This document shows, one piece after another, positions 22,691 through 34,772 of a stretch of 64,000 bases of DNA; position 1 is the first letter of the stretch; each line of letters begins with the position of its first letter. This DNA is from Acanthacorydalis orientalis. Lineage: Eukaryota; Arthropoda; Insecta; Megaloptera; Corydalidae. The DNA lies in contig CM068313.1 in NCBI GenBank assembly GCA_034766995.1, positions 1,050,001 through 1,114,000 of the forward strand, given 5' to 3'. The notes below the pieces were generated by a model. That model was not told where the DNA came from. It ran no database searches and saw only the letters and a list, made by a program, of their open reading frames with translations. A program made the position numbers and the translations under genes.

Positions 22691-24380
22691 CTTTATGGGG
22701 ATTTACCGAGCGTGCGTCTTTGAGAGGGGCTGTACGTCGAGATATGGACTTGGAGGATGACAGACAGTGTCAGAGTTCGAAGGAAAAAATTGTGTGTCTT
22801 TACAAAAAGCTATATGTCGAGATATGGGCTTGAAAAATGACGCAGAGTGTCCGAGTTCCAGGGAAAAAAATCGTACGTCCGTAGAAAGGGCTGCATGTAG
22901 AGATATGAACTTAGAGGATGAGAAAGACTGTTCAGACTCCATGGAAAAAAATCTTACGGCTTCACACAGGGTTGTACGTCGAGATATGGGCTTGGAAAAT
23001 GTCACGGAGTGTCCGAGTTTCAAGGGAAAAAATCGTAAGTCTGTAGAAAGGACTGTATGTAGAGATATGGACTTAGAGGATGAGAAAGAGTGTTAATACT
23101 CCGAGGAAAAAAATCTTACGGCTGTGCAAAGTGTTGTATGTCGAGATACGGGATCGGAGGATGACACGGAGGGTCCGAGTTCATAGGAAAAAAATCGTCC
23201 GTCCATAAAAAGGGATGTGTGTCAAGATATGTGCTTAGAGGATGAGAAAGTGTTAAAATTCCGAAAAAAATCTTACGACTGCACAAAGGGTTGTAAGTCG
23301 AGATATGGGCTTGCAGGATGACATGAAGTGTCCCAGTATCCTAGGAAAAAATCGTCCGCCTGTACTTAAAGGGCTGTATGGCTTAGAGAAGAAGACAGAG
23401 TGTCCGAGTTACAAAGAAAAAGATCGTAAGTCTGTAGAAAGGGCTCTACGTCGAGACATGGGCCCGGAGAAGGAGAAAGAGTGTCAGAGTTCCGAGAAAA
23501 ACAATCGTACGTCCGTAAAAAAGGCTGTATATACAGATATAGGCTTTGAATGAGAAAACAGAATGCCAGAGTTTCAAGGAAAAAAATCGTACGTTGATAG
23601 GAAGCGTTCTATGTCGAGATATGGTCTTGGAAGAGTATGCAGAGTGTTCGGGTTCCAAGGAAAAAAATCGTACGGCCGTGGAAAATGCTGTGAATTGAGA
23701 TGTGGGCTTGGTGGAGGAGACAGAGTGCCCTTGTTGAAAGGAAAAAAATCGTACATCCATAGAATGGACTCTATATCAAGATATGGGCTTGTCGGAGAAG
23801 AAAGTGTGTCCGAGTTGCAAGAAAAACAGTCGCGCGTCCGTAGAAAAGGCTGTATATCAAGATATGGGCTTAGAGAAAGAGATAGAACGTTCGAGTTCCA
23901 AGAAAAAAAGTCGCAGGCCTCTAGAAAGGGCTCTCTATTGAGTTATGGGTTAGGAGGAAGTCATAGAGTGCCCGAGTTCCAAGGAAAAAAATCGTGTGCC
24001 TACATAAAGGGCTGTATGTCGAGGTACAGGCTTCGTGGATGACACGGAGCGTTCGAATTCCAGGGGAAAAAAATCGCACGTCTGCAGAAAGGGCTGTATG
24101 GCGAAATATAAGTTTCGAGGATGACACAGAGTGTCCGAGTTCCAAGGAAAAAAAATATATTTGAGCAAAGAGCTGCATGTTGAGGTCCCACAGGTGTGGA
24201 GTAAATCACAAGTTGTCTAAATCCTGAATAAAAAAATAATGTGGCCGCACAGAGGAATTTATATCATGACATGGACCTGCGGGATACGACAGGAGTGTAT
24301 TTTTCTGAAAAAGAAAAAACCTTTATCTACTTAGAGGATTGTATGTTGATTTTTGATATCGTAGAGACTTCTTAGAGAAC
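22691..24380 (+). repeat. 81-bp satellite array B, ~20 units
   Basis: The unit reads GGGCTGTATGTCGAGATATG, GGCTTGGAGGATGACACAGA, GTGTCCGAGTTCCAAGG, then AAAAAAATCGTACGTCCGTA. Units are considerably diverged, with small indels, unlike the nearly uniform array at 41.5-47 kb. The last two or three units (24180-24380) drift toward the type seen at 20.4 kb. The array faces the 25-27.8 kb array in opposite orientation. Confidence 0.93.
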
Positions 24381-25079
24381 TAAAATGGCGCGAATTTTAA
24401 AGAAACAGAGTGAAAAATAGATTTAAAATTACAAATTCAATTGTAAACAATAAGATCTTAAATAAGCGGTCGTTATTTTCAAAACAACACCTCTCGGCTT
24501 TTATTCGGTCGGCATTAAAATGCAAATTTATACACACTCTCGCGCGTACAGATCCGTGGGTGTCTAGACAAGGCGAGATATACGGACATTCCGTCATAAC
24601 CGATCGTTTTGTTCCTCGCGGTCGCGCGCCGTCGCTCGGACGTGGCACAAGTTGTGATGATTTTCATTTTCTAAACTTCTTTTTTTAAAAAAAATGCACG
24701 TTCATTTCGGTGCCAGTCGAAACGAATTGAACTGTTAAATTTATTACGAATAAATTTACAACTGAAGGTTAATCGAATCTGTATTTATTTAGTCAATCGA
24801 GTCGAATGTTCAATGTCAAATGTCTTGTTTGAAATATTTATACAGCCGCGCGATTGTTTTCTCTCCCCTTCTACTTTCATTTCGAATGGCGGTAGATTCG
24901 TTTTTAAGCTGAGCGTCCGGGCATCAATACTTTTTCTTTCATTGTCGTGGTATGTGACTGTTGTGAATATAGAAGTAGATCAGAAAATTGACGAATATCA
25001 GGCTTGTAGGTCTGTTATTGTAGAAAATTGATCGTACGTCCGATAATTAGGCCAGTGGAGGCACGTTTTGACATAGACG
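24381..25079. other. No gene recognised between two inverted satellite arrays
   Basis: About 700 bp of mixed sequence with a small GC-richer part near 24530-24660. It sits at the point where 81-bp units change orientation. I see no palindrome at the centre. Confidence 0.4.
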
Positions 25080-27770
25080 GCTTGCATACTGCAAACGGCT
25101 TGCATGCGATTTTTTCCTTGGATCTCAGACATACAGTGTCATCCTCCAAGCCCATATCTCGACATACAGCACTTTTCGAAGATTTATGATTTTTTTCCGT
25201 GAAACTCAGGCTCCTTGTGTCAACCTCCGAGTCCATATCTCGACATACAGCCATTTGCAAAGACGTACGATTTTTTTCCTTGGAACTCAGGCACCCTGTA
25301 CCAACCTCCGAGCCCATATCTCGACAAACAGCCCTTTGCAAAGACGTACGATTTTTTTCCTTGGAACTCAGGCACCCTGTACCAACCTCCGAGCCCATAT
25401 CTCGACATACAGCCCTTTGCAAAGACGTACGATTTTTTTCCTTGGAACTCAGGCACCCTGTACCAACCTCCGAGCCCATATCTCGACATACAGCCCTTTG
25501 CAAAGACGTACGATTTTTTTCCTTGGAACTCAGGCACCCTGTACCAACCTCCGAGCCCATATCTCGACAAACAGCCCTTTGCAAAGACGTACGATTTTTT
25601 TCCTTGGAACTCAGGCACCCTGTACCAACCTCCGAGCCCATATCTCGACATACAGCCCTTTGCAAAGACGTACGATTTTTTTCCTTGGAACTCAGGCACC
25701 CTGTACCAACCTCCGAGCCCATATCTCGACATACAGCCCTTTGCAAAGACGTACGATTTTTTTCCTTGGAACTCAGGCACCCTGTACCAACCTCCGAGCC
25801 CATATCTCGACAAACAGCCCTTTGCAAAGACGTACGATTTTTTTCCTTGGAACTCAGGCACCCTGTACCAACCTCCGAGCCCATATCTCGACATACAGCC
25901 CTTTGCAAAGACGTAAGATTTTTTTCCTTGGAACTCAGGCACCCTGTACCAACCTCCAAGCCCATATCTCAACATACAGCCCTTTGCAAAGACGTACGAT
26001 TTTTTTCCTTGGAACTCAGGCACCCTGTACCAATTTCCAAGCCCATATCTCGACAAACAGCCCTTTGCAAAGACGTACGATTTTTTTCCTTGGAACTCAG
26101 GCACCCTGTACCAACCTCCGAGCCCATATCTCGACAAACAGCCCTTTGCAAAGACGTACGATTTTTTTCCTTGGAACTCAGGCACCCTGTACCAACCTCC
26201 GAGCCCATATCTCGACATACAGCCCTTTGCAAAGACGTAAGATTTTTTTCCTTGGAACTCAGGCACCCTGTACCAACCTCCAAGCCCATATCTCAACATA
26301 CAGCCCTTTGCAAAGACGTACGATTTTTTTCCTTGGAACTCAGGCACCCTGTACCAATTTCCAAGCCCATATCTCGACAAACAGCCCTTTGCAAAGACGT
26401 ACGATTTTTTTCCTTGGAACTCAGGCACCCTGTACCAATTTCCAAGCCCATATCTCGACATACAGCCCTTTGCAAAGACGTACGATTTTTTTCCTTGGAA
26501 CTCAGGCACCCTGTACCAACCTCCAAGCCCATATCTCGACATACAGCCCTTTGCAAAGACGTACGATTTTTTTCCTTGGAACTCAGGCACCCTGTACCAA
26601 CCTCCGAGCCCATATCTCGACATACAGCCCTTTGCAAAGACGTAAGATTTTTTTCCTTGGAACTCAGGCACCCTGTACCAACCTCCAAGCCCATATCTCA
26701 ACATACAGCCCTTTGCAAAGACGTACGATTTTTTTCCTTGGAACTCAGGCACCCTGTACCAATTTCCAAGCCCATATCTCGACAAACAGCCCTTTGCAAA
26801 GACGTACGATTTTTTTCCTTGGAACTCAGGCACCCTGTACCAATTTCCAAGCCCATATCTCGACATACAGCCCTTTGCAAAGACGTACGATTTTTTTCCT
26901 TGGAACTCAGGCACCCTGTACCAACCTCCAAGCCCATATCTCGACAAACAGCCCTTTGCAAAGACGTACGATTTTTTTCCTTGGAACTCAGGCACCCTGT
27001 ACCAACCTCCAAGCCCATATCTCGACATACAGCCCTTTGCAAAGACGTACGATTTTTTTCCTTGGAACTCAGGCACCCTGTACCAACCTCCGAGCCCATA
27101 TCTCGACATACAGCCCTTTGCAAAGACGTACGATTTTTTTCCTTGGACCTCAGGCACCCTGTATCAACCTCCAAGCCCATATCTCGACAAACAGCCCTTT
27201 GCAAAGACGTACGATTTTTTTCCTTGGAACTCAGGCACCCTGTACCAACCTCCAAGCCCATATCTCGACATACAGCCCTTTGCAAAGACGTACGATTTTT
27301 TTCCTTGGAACTCAGGCACCCTGTACCAACCTCCAAGCCCATATCTCGACAAACAGCCCTTTGCAAAGACGTACGATTTTTTTCCTTGGAACTCAGGCAC
27401 CCTGTACCAACCTCCAAGCCCATATCTCGACATACAGCCCTTTGCAAAGACGTACGATTTTTTTCCTTGGAACTCAGGCACCCTGTACCAACCTCCAAGC
27501 CCATATCTCGACATACAGCCCTTTGCAAAGACGTACGATTTTTTTCCTTGGAACTCAGGCACCCTGTACCAACCTCCAAGCCCATATCTCGACAAACAGC
27601 CCTTTGCAAAGACGTGCGATTTTTTTCCTTAAAAATCAGGCACCCTGTATCAACCTCCAAGCCCATATCTCGACATACAGCCCTTTGTAAAGACGTACGA
27701 TTTTTTCCCTTGGAACTCTGGCACCCTGTATCAACCTCCGAGCCCATATCTCGACATACCAACTCGAAAA
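25080..27770 (-). repeat. 81-bp satellite array C, ~33 units, inverted
   Basis: On the minus strand the unit reads GGGCTGTATGTCGAGATATG, GGCTTGGAGGTTGGTACAGG, GTGCCTGAGTTCCAAGG, AAAAAAATCGTACGTC, TTTGCAAA. The same A-tract/TCGTACGTC and GTCGAGATATGGGC core is shared with the array at 22.7 kb. Variants are CGACATACAG/CGACAAACAG, CTCCGAGCCC/CTCCAAGCCC/TTCCAAGCCC and ACGTACGA/ACGTAAGA. The ACGTAAGA variant occurs at about 25913, 26238 and 26643, each time followed by the same series of unit types, which shows 4-5-unit block duplication. The basic unit is stop-free in five of six frames, which explains the overlapping long open frames of 834, 877 and 645 codons. Confidence 0.97.
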
Positions 27771-28331
27771 GATCACTGGCAAGTTGCCGTACACGTGTGC
27801 GAGGAACTCGGAAACGTCTCGAGTGCAATTGAATTGGATCGCTGTACCATTCGTACGACCACGTCAACGTCCGAGCATCAATATCCGATCTGATGCCGTC
27901 GTCGTCGACGCAGAACCGTGCCGGTCGAACGGTTCTTTGTCTTGTACCTCGTCCACGCACCCTATCTTCGTACCGATCTGTGTCGTCTCGTGGACCAGAT
28001 GTTAAACGGAGCGCGCGCCGTCGCAACGACCACGCAGAAGTGCAGACGGGTCTGCGCCGGTGTCGTCGCTGCCGCGCATCGATCTCGGTCCGACGCGCTG
28101 CAGCGCCGAATGCACCGACAGAAACGACGAGCGCGCTTCGATCGTCCGCTCTTTCGCACCGTTTCGATTAAATAGAAACGTGTCAGTGTCACGAAATGTC
28201 TCTGGTCATGGACGTGACTTGAACAACGTTTCGCCTAATGCGTTCGCTCGAACAACCGATGTGTATGTGAGTAACGGTCGATATCAATACATGTAGATAC
28301 ATTATACACACACACACAACAGACATGCACC

Positions 28332-28333
<2 letters not shown>
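27771..28333. other. CpG-rich unique sequence, no gene recognised
   Basis: GC content is clearly higher than in the surroundings, and open frames exist on both strands. None shows a family motif or a convincing start plus splice site. It could be an exon or promoter of a gene I cannot identify. Confidence 0.4.

Positions 28334-28389
<56 letters not shown>
28334..28389. repeat. (TA)n tract
   Basis: About 55 bp of pure TA. Confidence 0.95.
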
Positions 28390-28395
<6 letters not shown>

Positions 28396-28905
28396 CATAG
28401 ATAATTGATTGTAAAACAATCAGGCACCCTGAATATAGGTTAAATTCGCCGCATAAACATTGAATATAGAACAATCGACACAACGATAACGTTTCTGTTT
28501 TGTTTACAAACACAGTTTAGGTAACTATGGTTTCCGTGTTCAATAACGCATCGAATAAGTGTACAAGTGTCACCGCAATTGATTTCTGTTGATGTATTGC
28601 AGGCGTATAAATTGACTGAACGAATTCGTTAGCATGAAACAATTCATTGAATATTTTTAGCATCCGCATAACCGGGAACAGATCGAGAGAGCATCTCACC
28701 GAGGCACGACCGTGTATCTTGTTTTTATCTTATCAAAATGAGCATAGCTAGCAACTCTAACAAACATAGTCTTTATCTGTGCTAGCAGCTGAGTAAAAGG
28801 TAACAGGAGGCAGTGTTATTAACTGTTAACGTACAAAAAAAAATGTTTAAATGTTTTACTACAACAATTTCAATGTAATTTATTCTAGCTTGTTGAAATA
28901 ATTGT

Positions 28906-28908
<3 letters not shown>
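28390..28908. other. No gene recognised
   Basis: AT-rich unique sequence with only short open frames and no motif I can name. Confidence 0.4.

Positions 28909-28967
<59 letters not shown>
28909..28967. repeat. (TA)n tract
   Basis: About 58 bp of pure TA. Confidence 0.95.
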
Positions 28968-28972
<5 letters not shown>

Positions 28973-28989
28973 TATAATATTAAACATTA

Positions 28990-29830
28990 AAATATTATAA
29001 CAATATACAGTAGTTGTCTGTGAGTTTTTCATAGTGATAGAAAAATGAATTGGAAGATCATATAAGAAAAGAGTGAGAGAGAGAAAGATCGAGTTATGCA
29101 CTTTATAATGTTCCGATCTCGGCTGCTCCGATATAATAGCGCTTGTACATCTTAGCGTGTCATGGATTTGCCAATAAGCGAAATTCCGAGAAACTATAAT
29201 TGATTTCTCTGAATCGAGTAAGCGGAGATGTTTAATTGTTGATTCTGTTGTTTAGAATCAAGGCAGCTGCGTTTATGTATCGATTAAACTGCATGAAGAG
29301 GCATCGAAACACAAAATACGCAGAGAGGGAGCACCAATGTAGAGTAGAATCAGGGCAGCTGCGTTTACATATCGATTAAAATTAAAAACAAAATTAAAAT
29401 ATTATAACAACGTGCAGGAGTTGTCTGTGACAGCTTTTCATATCGTCAGCGAAACGAGTTCGAACATAATATAAGAAAAGAGTGAGAGAGAGAAACATCG
29501 AGTTATAACATTTTATAATGTTTCGATATTCTGATGTCTTCTGGGCCGATTTTGACAATTTCCGAGCTATACACACTACAAAAACGAAAACACGACGCTC
29601 AAAACACGAAAATCTGCACACACAGCGGACAAAATCGATTAAACTCCATGGAGAGGCGTCGAAACACAACATACACACAGAGATTACTAATACAGTACTA
29701 TCTAAACATCTAAATGTCGATAAAGTCATTATTCTATAGCGCTTGTACATCGTAGCATGTCATGGATTTACCGAAAAGTGAAATTCCGATAGACTAAACT
29801 TGATTTCTCTGAATCGAGTAGGCAGAGACG
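28990..29830 (+). repeat. Partly duplicated segment, ~250-400 bp units
   Basis: The ATAAGAAAAGAGTGAGAGAG block near 29065 recurs near 29472. GCTTGTACATC-TAGC-TGTC with ATGGATTT-CC near 29140 recurs near 29740. GGCAGCTGCGTTTA near 29262 recurs near 29348. The order is kept, so this is a diverged duplication with an insertion in the second copy. It ends against the LINE tail at 29851. Confidence 0.65.
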
Positions 29831-29850
29831 TATATCTACGTACATGATGA

Positions 29851-30063
29851 CATATCGCAAGAAGAGAAGACAACCGATGGACAAGAGAAATTATTGATTG
29901 GGAACCAAGGAATATGAAAAGACCGAGAAAGAGACCAATGAACAGATGGGAGAAGGATATTAAAAACTTTCTTGGAAAACTGTGGAAAAGAGAGGCACTG
30001 AATCGAACAAAATGGAAAATCATGGAAGAGGCCTTTATCCAGCAGTGGATTAACAGGGGCTGA
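29851..30063 (+). pseudogene. Non-LTR retrotransposon ORF2 C-terminal tail
   Basis: One frame reads HIARREDNRWTREIIDWEP, then RPRKRPMNRWEKDIKN, LNRTKWKIMEEAFIQQW and a stop at 30061-30063. Known: endonuclease/reverse-transcriptase LINEs of insects end with GH-(V/I)-AR...DNRW...W-x-PR...GRP-x-x-RW-x-D(D/E)I... and W-x-x-(M/L)-(G/E)EA(F/Y)(V/I)QQW. A TGA at 29848-29850 sits where the conserved G before HIAR is expected, so the copy is cut off. The 3' end runs into GATGAT and then (TA)n, a common microsatellite-like LINE tail. It is a 5'-truncated dead copy. Confidence 0.85.
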
Positions 30064-30072
30064 AGATGATGA

Positions 30073-30085
30073 TATATATATATAA

Positions 30086-30136
<51 letters not shown>
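30073..30136. repeat. (TA)n tract after LINE tail
   Basis: TA repeats begin about 10 bp after the LINE stop codon, following GATGATGAT. Confidence 0.95.
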
Positions 30137-30138
<2 letters not shown>

Positions 30139-31800
30139 CAAGCACGTCACTTGTTTTTGTTTATCTGTTCGTTCTCCATTTGTTGATGTTCAAGTACCTT
30201 CATTCGTCGGCGTGCGTCGACGAAAAGCACACGGCCGCCTCGATTCGGAACGAATTAAGTCGACAGAGCGTCTTCGCGGTCCGGCCGCTTTGCCGCCGGC
30301 GTGTTTCGAGACAATATTCGGGACCGTGAGAGTGCAATTTTGTCCGTGATTGCGTGAAAATCGTCAGCGCTTGCAGCATCCGAATCTATTTTTAAGCGCG
30401 TTTACGCAACGACAGCACTCATTAGCGCGTCGGAGGAGGAGACCTTCGGCGCACGTTTTGCCACTCGGTACGGTAAACAGACGACACGCCATATCGATAT
30501 TTCTCGATGACACAACGACAACAATGACGATGATGATACAACGGAGAGAGAGACGACGACGTCAACGACACGGTCGACAGTCCCTCCCTCCCCCCCGACC
30601 GCCTATCGGGTGTCGGCGTTTGCAAACAAGTATCAAATGAGTTTCTAATGTTCGGTTTACACACACACACACACATCTGTTTATAATCTATTCCCACGCA
30701 CACGTCGACAGCAAAACTTTTGCAAAACAACATTCGTCGACATCGATTCTGCATATTTATGAATTTCGAAATTGACTCCTTTTTAAGGGTCGCATAAATT
30801 CCGGTGGATCGACACACGTGCAGCGACACACAGTTCTGTGACACCGACGCCGGATCCACTTTCACGGATGGATCGTTCTGTCGCTCCGCGGACCTCAAGA
30901 CGATTCCTGATCAAAAATGTTTGCTCTGTCTTTTCGGACGATCGTCGTTTAGATCAGACGATCCGAGCATCCGTTCGCCGCCAGTCGGAGGAAAGGGCGT
31001 CGGTAGATGTCGAAGATCGGTTCTTAATCCACGATTCAAATTGAGACCCATCGATAGATTGGTTACTTTTGAAAATCAATAACTGGCCCGTTTACCGTTT
31101 CGAAAATTCGAAATTCACAGGACTTGTAGACAATTTAATCTTCTTTTACAGACCGGATTCGTTTTTCTGAAAAAGCGTCGACTTTCGAAGAAATCGATGA
31201 CGAACGATGAGGCCAGACAACGTTCTGTAACTCTCAGATCAGACTTCCCTCACACGAAACTTGTCGTTCCGTTTGACATTCATTCCGTTTGCAAATCCGT
31301 TCGTTTCGTTCCGCGTCGATCTACATAATCGAACGGGGGGACGTGCCTCGACGCGATCCAAAAATAGCAGGACAGCGTCATTTCCGGTCGGCTCCTGACA
31401 CCGAGCCGAAGTCCTTAAACGCGGACGAACATGTGAACATAGTCGGCGGCGCGAGGTCCTCGCCTCGAACGCGCGCACGGAGGTCAATACCGTCGCCAGT
31501 AACAGAGACAAGTGACACGGCGCCGGATCGGAAACGGGCAGACGTTCGATCCGTTCCGTCGTGTCGTTCGCTTTTATCGGGGCGGATGCGGATCTCGACG
31601 GTCGGCCGTAGAATGGTACGGGCCGGCGTTACGTGACACGTCGATTGTCAATGAGGCACACAGTTGTATTCCATACTAACAATAACACTTACATTCATGA
31701 TCCCTTTGTGACGAATCATGATGGACCGAATATTAAATAAACAATAGAAGGGTTCAGTGAACAATGCAGGTAAAAACAAAACATATGAAGAAACACAGCC
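30137..31800. other. CpG-rich unique region, no gene recognised
   Basis: About 1.5 kb with high CpG density, purine-rich stretches near 30540-30600 and a short (CA)n near 30660. Several overlapping frames exist on both strands (30350-30640, 30422-30898, 31239-31511, 31289-31636) but none has a recognisable domain. In composition it resembles the promoter/first-exon DNA of a gene, so it may be unannotated regulatory sequence. Confidence 0.4.
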
Positions 31801-31868
31801 ATCTATGTGTTGAGATATGGGACTGTAAAGTAATGCAAGATATCTGAACTCTAAGGAAAAAATCGTAC

Positions 31869-31871
<3 letters not shown>
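31801..31871 (+). repeat. Solo 81-bp-family monomer
   Basis: Contains GTGTTGAGATATGGGACTGT, CTGAACTCTAAGGAAAAAAT and CGTACG in the expected order and spacing. No neighbouring unit is present. A (TA)n tract begins right after the CGTACGT. Confidence 0.8.

Positions 31872-31945
<74 letters not shown>
31872..31945. repeat. (TA)n tract
   Basis: About 74 bp of pure TA between a solo satellite monomer and a ~123-bp satellite array. Confidence 0.95.
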
Positions 31946-31947
<2 letters not shown>

Positions 31948-31969
31948 CTGATTCATTTTATATAAAAAA

Positions 31970-32910
31970 AAATATATTAAGGAGATAGATGTATAGAGTG
32001 CGTATTAATGAGATATGCCTTTTTAAAGGGGATATATCTGTAGGAAGAATATTAAAGAGATAGGTCTTTATTAAGGGATAGACCTACTGGGAAAATAGTA
32101 AAGATATAGGTCTTTAATTATGTAAAAGACATATAGGAAAAATATTAATGAGTTGGGTCTTTAATAAGGCGATAGATCTATAGGGAAAATGGTACAGATA
32201 TAGGTCTACAGGAAAAAGCATTAAGGAGGTAGATCTTTAATGAGGTGACAGACATATAGGAAAAATATTAAAGAGATGGGTCTTTAATAAGGTGATAGAC
32301 CTTTAGGAAACATATTAAAGAGAGAGAGAGATCTTTAATAGGGTGATAGACCTATTGGGAAATTAGCACAGATATAGATCTACAGGAAAAAGCATTAAAG
32401 AGATAGATCTACAATGAGGTAACAAACATATAGGAAAAATATTAAAGAGATAGGTCTTTAATAAGGTGATAAATCTATTGGGAAAATCGCACAGATATAG
32501 ATCCATAGGAAAAAGCATAAAAGAGATAGATCTTCAATGAGGTAACAGACAGATAGCAAAAATATTAACGAGATAGGTCTTTAATAGGGCGATAGACCTA
32601 TTGGGAAAATAGCACAGATATAGGTCTACAGGAAAAAGCATTAGAGAGGTAGATCTTTAATAAGGTGATAGACACATGAAAAATACTAAAGAGGCGGGTT
32701 TTTGCTAACGGTATAGACTTAAAAGAAAAATATGGAAGAGATAGGTCTTAAATAAGGTGATAGACCTATCAACGAAATTGATCTTCTTCACGAATAAGAA
32801 GAATACTAATCAAATGGATATTTTAAAGAGATAGCTTTACATGAAGAACATTAAGTGATTTAGATCTTTTTTTCAGATGATAGATCTATAAAAAAGATCT
32901 ATATCAAGAT
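31970..32910 (+). repeat. ~123-bp AT-rich satellite array M
   Basis: The phrase CCTATTGGGAAAATAGCACA recurs with small changes at about 32350, 32473 and 32597, a 122-124 bp period. Each period contains shorter related pieces, including AATATTAAAGAGATAGGTCT and GGAAAAAGCATTAAAGAG. A dyad ATAGGTC...GACCTAT occurs in most units. It does not share the core motifs of the 81-bp family. Confidence 0.85.
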
Positions 32911-33589
32911 GATAGAACTATATGAAATCAATTATCGTTTCACCTAATCATCAGTTTCGTTATCTCCGCATTTCGAACACCATTAAATATAATAAAATAA
33001 GTTAGCTGTGACATTCGTTTACGTATACAAATATGCACATAACTTCAGTGTTATGAAACAGTTTACAAAAAATAGCTGATACAAAGTTAGAGTACTCAGA
33101 ACTATGAAACTGCGTGTCGACCGGCGAATTTCCTGTTTAGTCTAAACGCAATTTTTGTAAAAAAAAATGGAAATCTCGATTACTCGACGGTTTTTTTTTT
33201 GTTTTTTTTTTCTATTTGCTCGAATCATTACAATCACAAGATTCTAAAGCGTACAAACACAGCTGGACGGACTATCGACATGTCTATAAACAAACGTGAT
33301 CGTGTGCGCGCTGTGTGTGCATTCGTCAGTGCATGTCCATCCAGAATGGAAACATTTCGCAAAATCAACATTTAATTTACAAACGTTTGCACAACAGACG
33401 CGCATCGATGTAATTTCCTTTTATCTAGTGACCTATGCTAACAGTTTTTACGTTTGCCGCGATGAAGAAATTATTGCTAGTTGCGACGGTAATAATAATA
33501 ATAAAAAAAACAACAGGCGACACATATCGTCATCTGTCGATGTTCGTTCGTTTCACCGATATTGATTCAATAAATAATAATCGAGAGTG
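32911..33589. other. No gene recognised
   Basis: AT-rich unique sequence with homopolymer T and A runs. The open frames at 33296-33565 have no family motif. Confidence 0.4.
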
Positions 33590-33910
33590 CTTGTTGCGTA
33601 TGCGAATTTCAATCGTTCGCATCAGAACAGACTGAGTAGGCCGCGTGGCCGAAACGCGATCGCATCTAGGATATGTCAACCCACGGCCGTCTCTCTATTT
33701 TATTGAAAACGGACGGCGTTCAGTGACTGCTGACGGCGCGTTCGTATGTTTCGGCCGTGATAACAAACGAGTGTGTAAACTCGGTGTTGTAATACGAGTG
33801 ACAAATGACGAAATCAACACGTTTCGATTGTTTCGTACTGTTTACAGTAATCGTAAATAAAACAAATATATCGTTTCTTATTTGTTTTTATTACACCGAG
33901 CCGCTCGACG
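33590..33910 (+). repeat. Interspersed repeat family X, copy 5
   Basis: Diverged copy far from the others. It contains CGAAACGCGATCGCATCTAG, CACGGCCGTCTCTCTATTTT, GTTCAGTGACTGCTGACGGC, GTTTCGATTGTTTCGTACTG and a TTATTTGTTTTTATTACA end. It shows that the family is dispersed and not confined to the inverted repeat. Confidence 0.65.
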
Positions 33911-34698
33911 GTCGAAAGTTATAAACCGATCGAGGTATTGTGATGAAACAAAAGAGGAATGAATGGAAAGCTTAGAATGGAAACACTCAAACGGTCCGTA
34001 TTACATAGATGCGATTCGATCTGAAAAACAGTCGTTCTCGCCCTCTACGACATTCTTAGCCGAGTTTCGGATTCCTTCGCGAAAAAAGACAGATTAGGAG
34101 GCAATGAAATCCTCGATCCGTTTTTATTATCTCGGTCAAATCGTGAAAGAGCTATCCAGCTAGAGTTCTGGCATCTGCAGGGGTAGGCCAGGGGGCTTTG
34201 CCCCGCTCGGTTGCTCCGTGTGTCTCGCTAAAAAACCTGAGATCTTGGAAGATTTGACAATCGCGGAGAATCGTTGGGAGAATCTTCCTGATTGATTTAA
34301 CTTGATGGAAACGTTTCCGCGCGCGAAAAAATCGTTCCTATGAGCGCGCTTCCACCGTGACTCCTAACAGTTTTGATATCAAAAAATGTTTTTTCTCTAA
34401 TTGGAACTCATATCGACAATTCAGCGTCGAATGTACAGCTTCTCGTCGATCGCCGTTTTGTGAGGTTATGTTTATCGTTATATCATGTGAGATTTGGAAT
34501 TTCAATTCCTGGATCGACGCTGCAGCACTGGAGTCGCGTGAAATTAAACCGAAACCAAAATCCGGGAATTAAGTCGCCGAATATCGTAGTCTAAGTTCTG
34601 CCCATACTTTGTAGATTTCCAGTAATTATTCTACATAACACTGCTGAGAATCGATAACAAAAAAAAAATACCTTTTCGGCAGCAGTCATCGCCAAATC
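33911..34698. other. No gene recognised
   Basis: Unique sequence. A small GC-rich stretch with GGGGCTTTGCCCC-like symmetry lies near 34190-34205 but has no assigned role. Confidence 0.4.
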
Positions 34699-34700
34699 AG

Positions 34701-34767
<67 letters not shown>

Positions 34768-34772
34768 TATTT
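34699..34772. repeat. (TA)n tract
   Basis: About 70 bp of TA with one TATG interruption. Confidence 0.95.

Noticed and set aside
25186..28026. Overlapping 834-, 877-, 645- and 442-codon frames as genes
   Set aside because: Five of six frames of the same satellite unit are open at once. Overlapping frames on both strands of a tandem repeat are not evidence for coding.
34180..34215. GC-rich GGGGCTTTGCCCC stretch as a terminator or RNA hairpin
   Set aside because: The symmetry is only a few base pairs, and no transcript or family supports a role.
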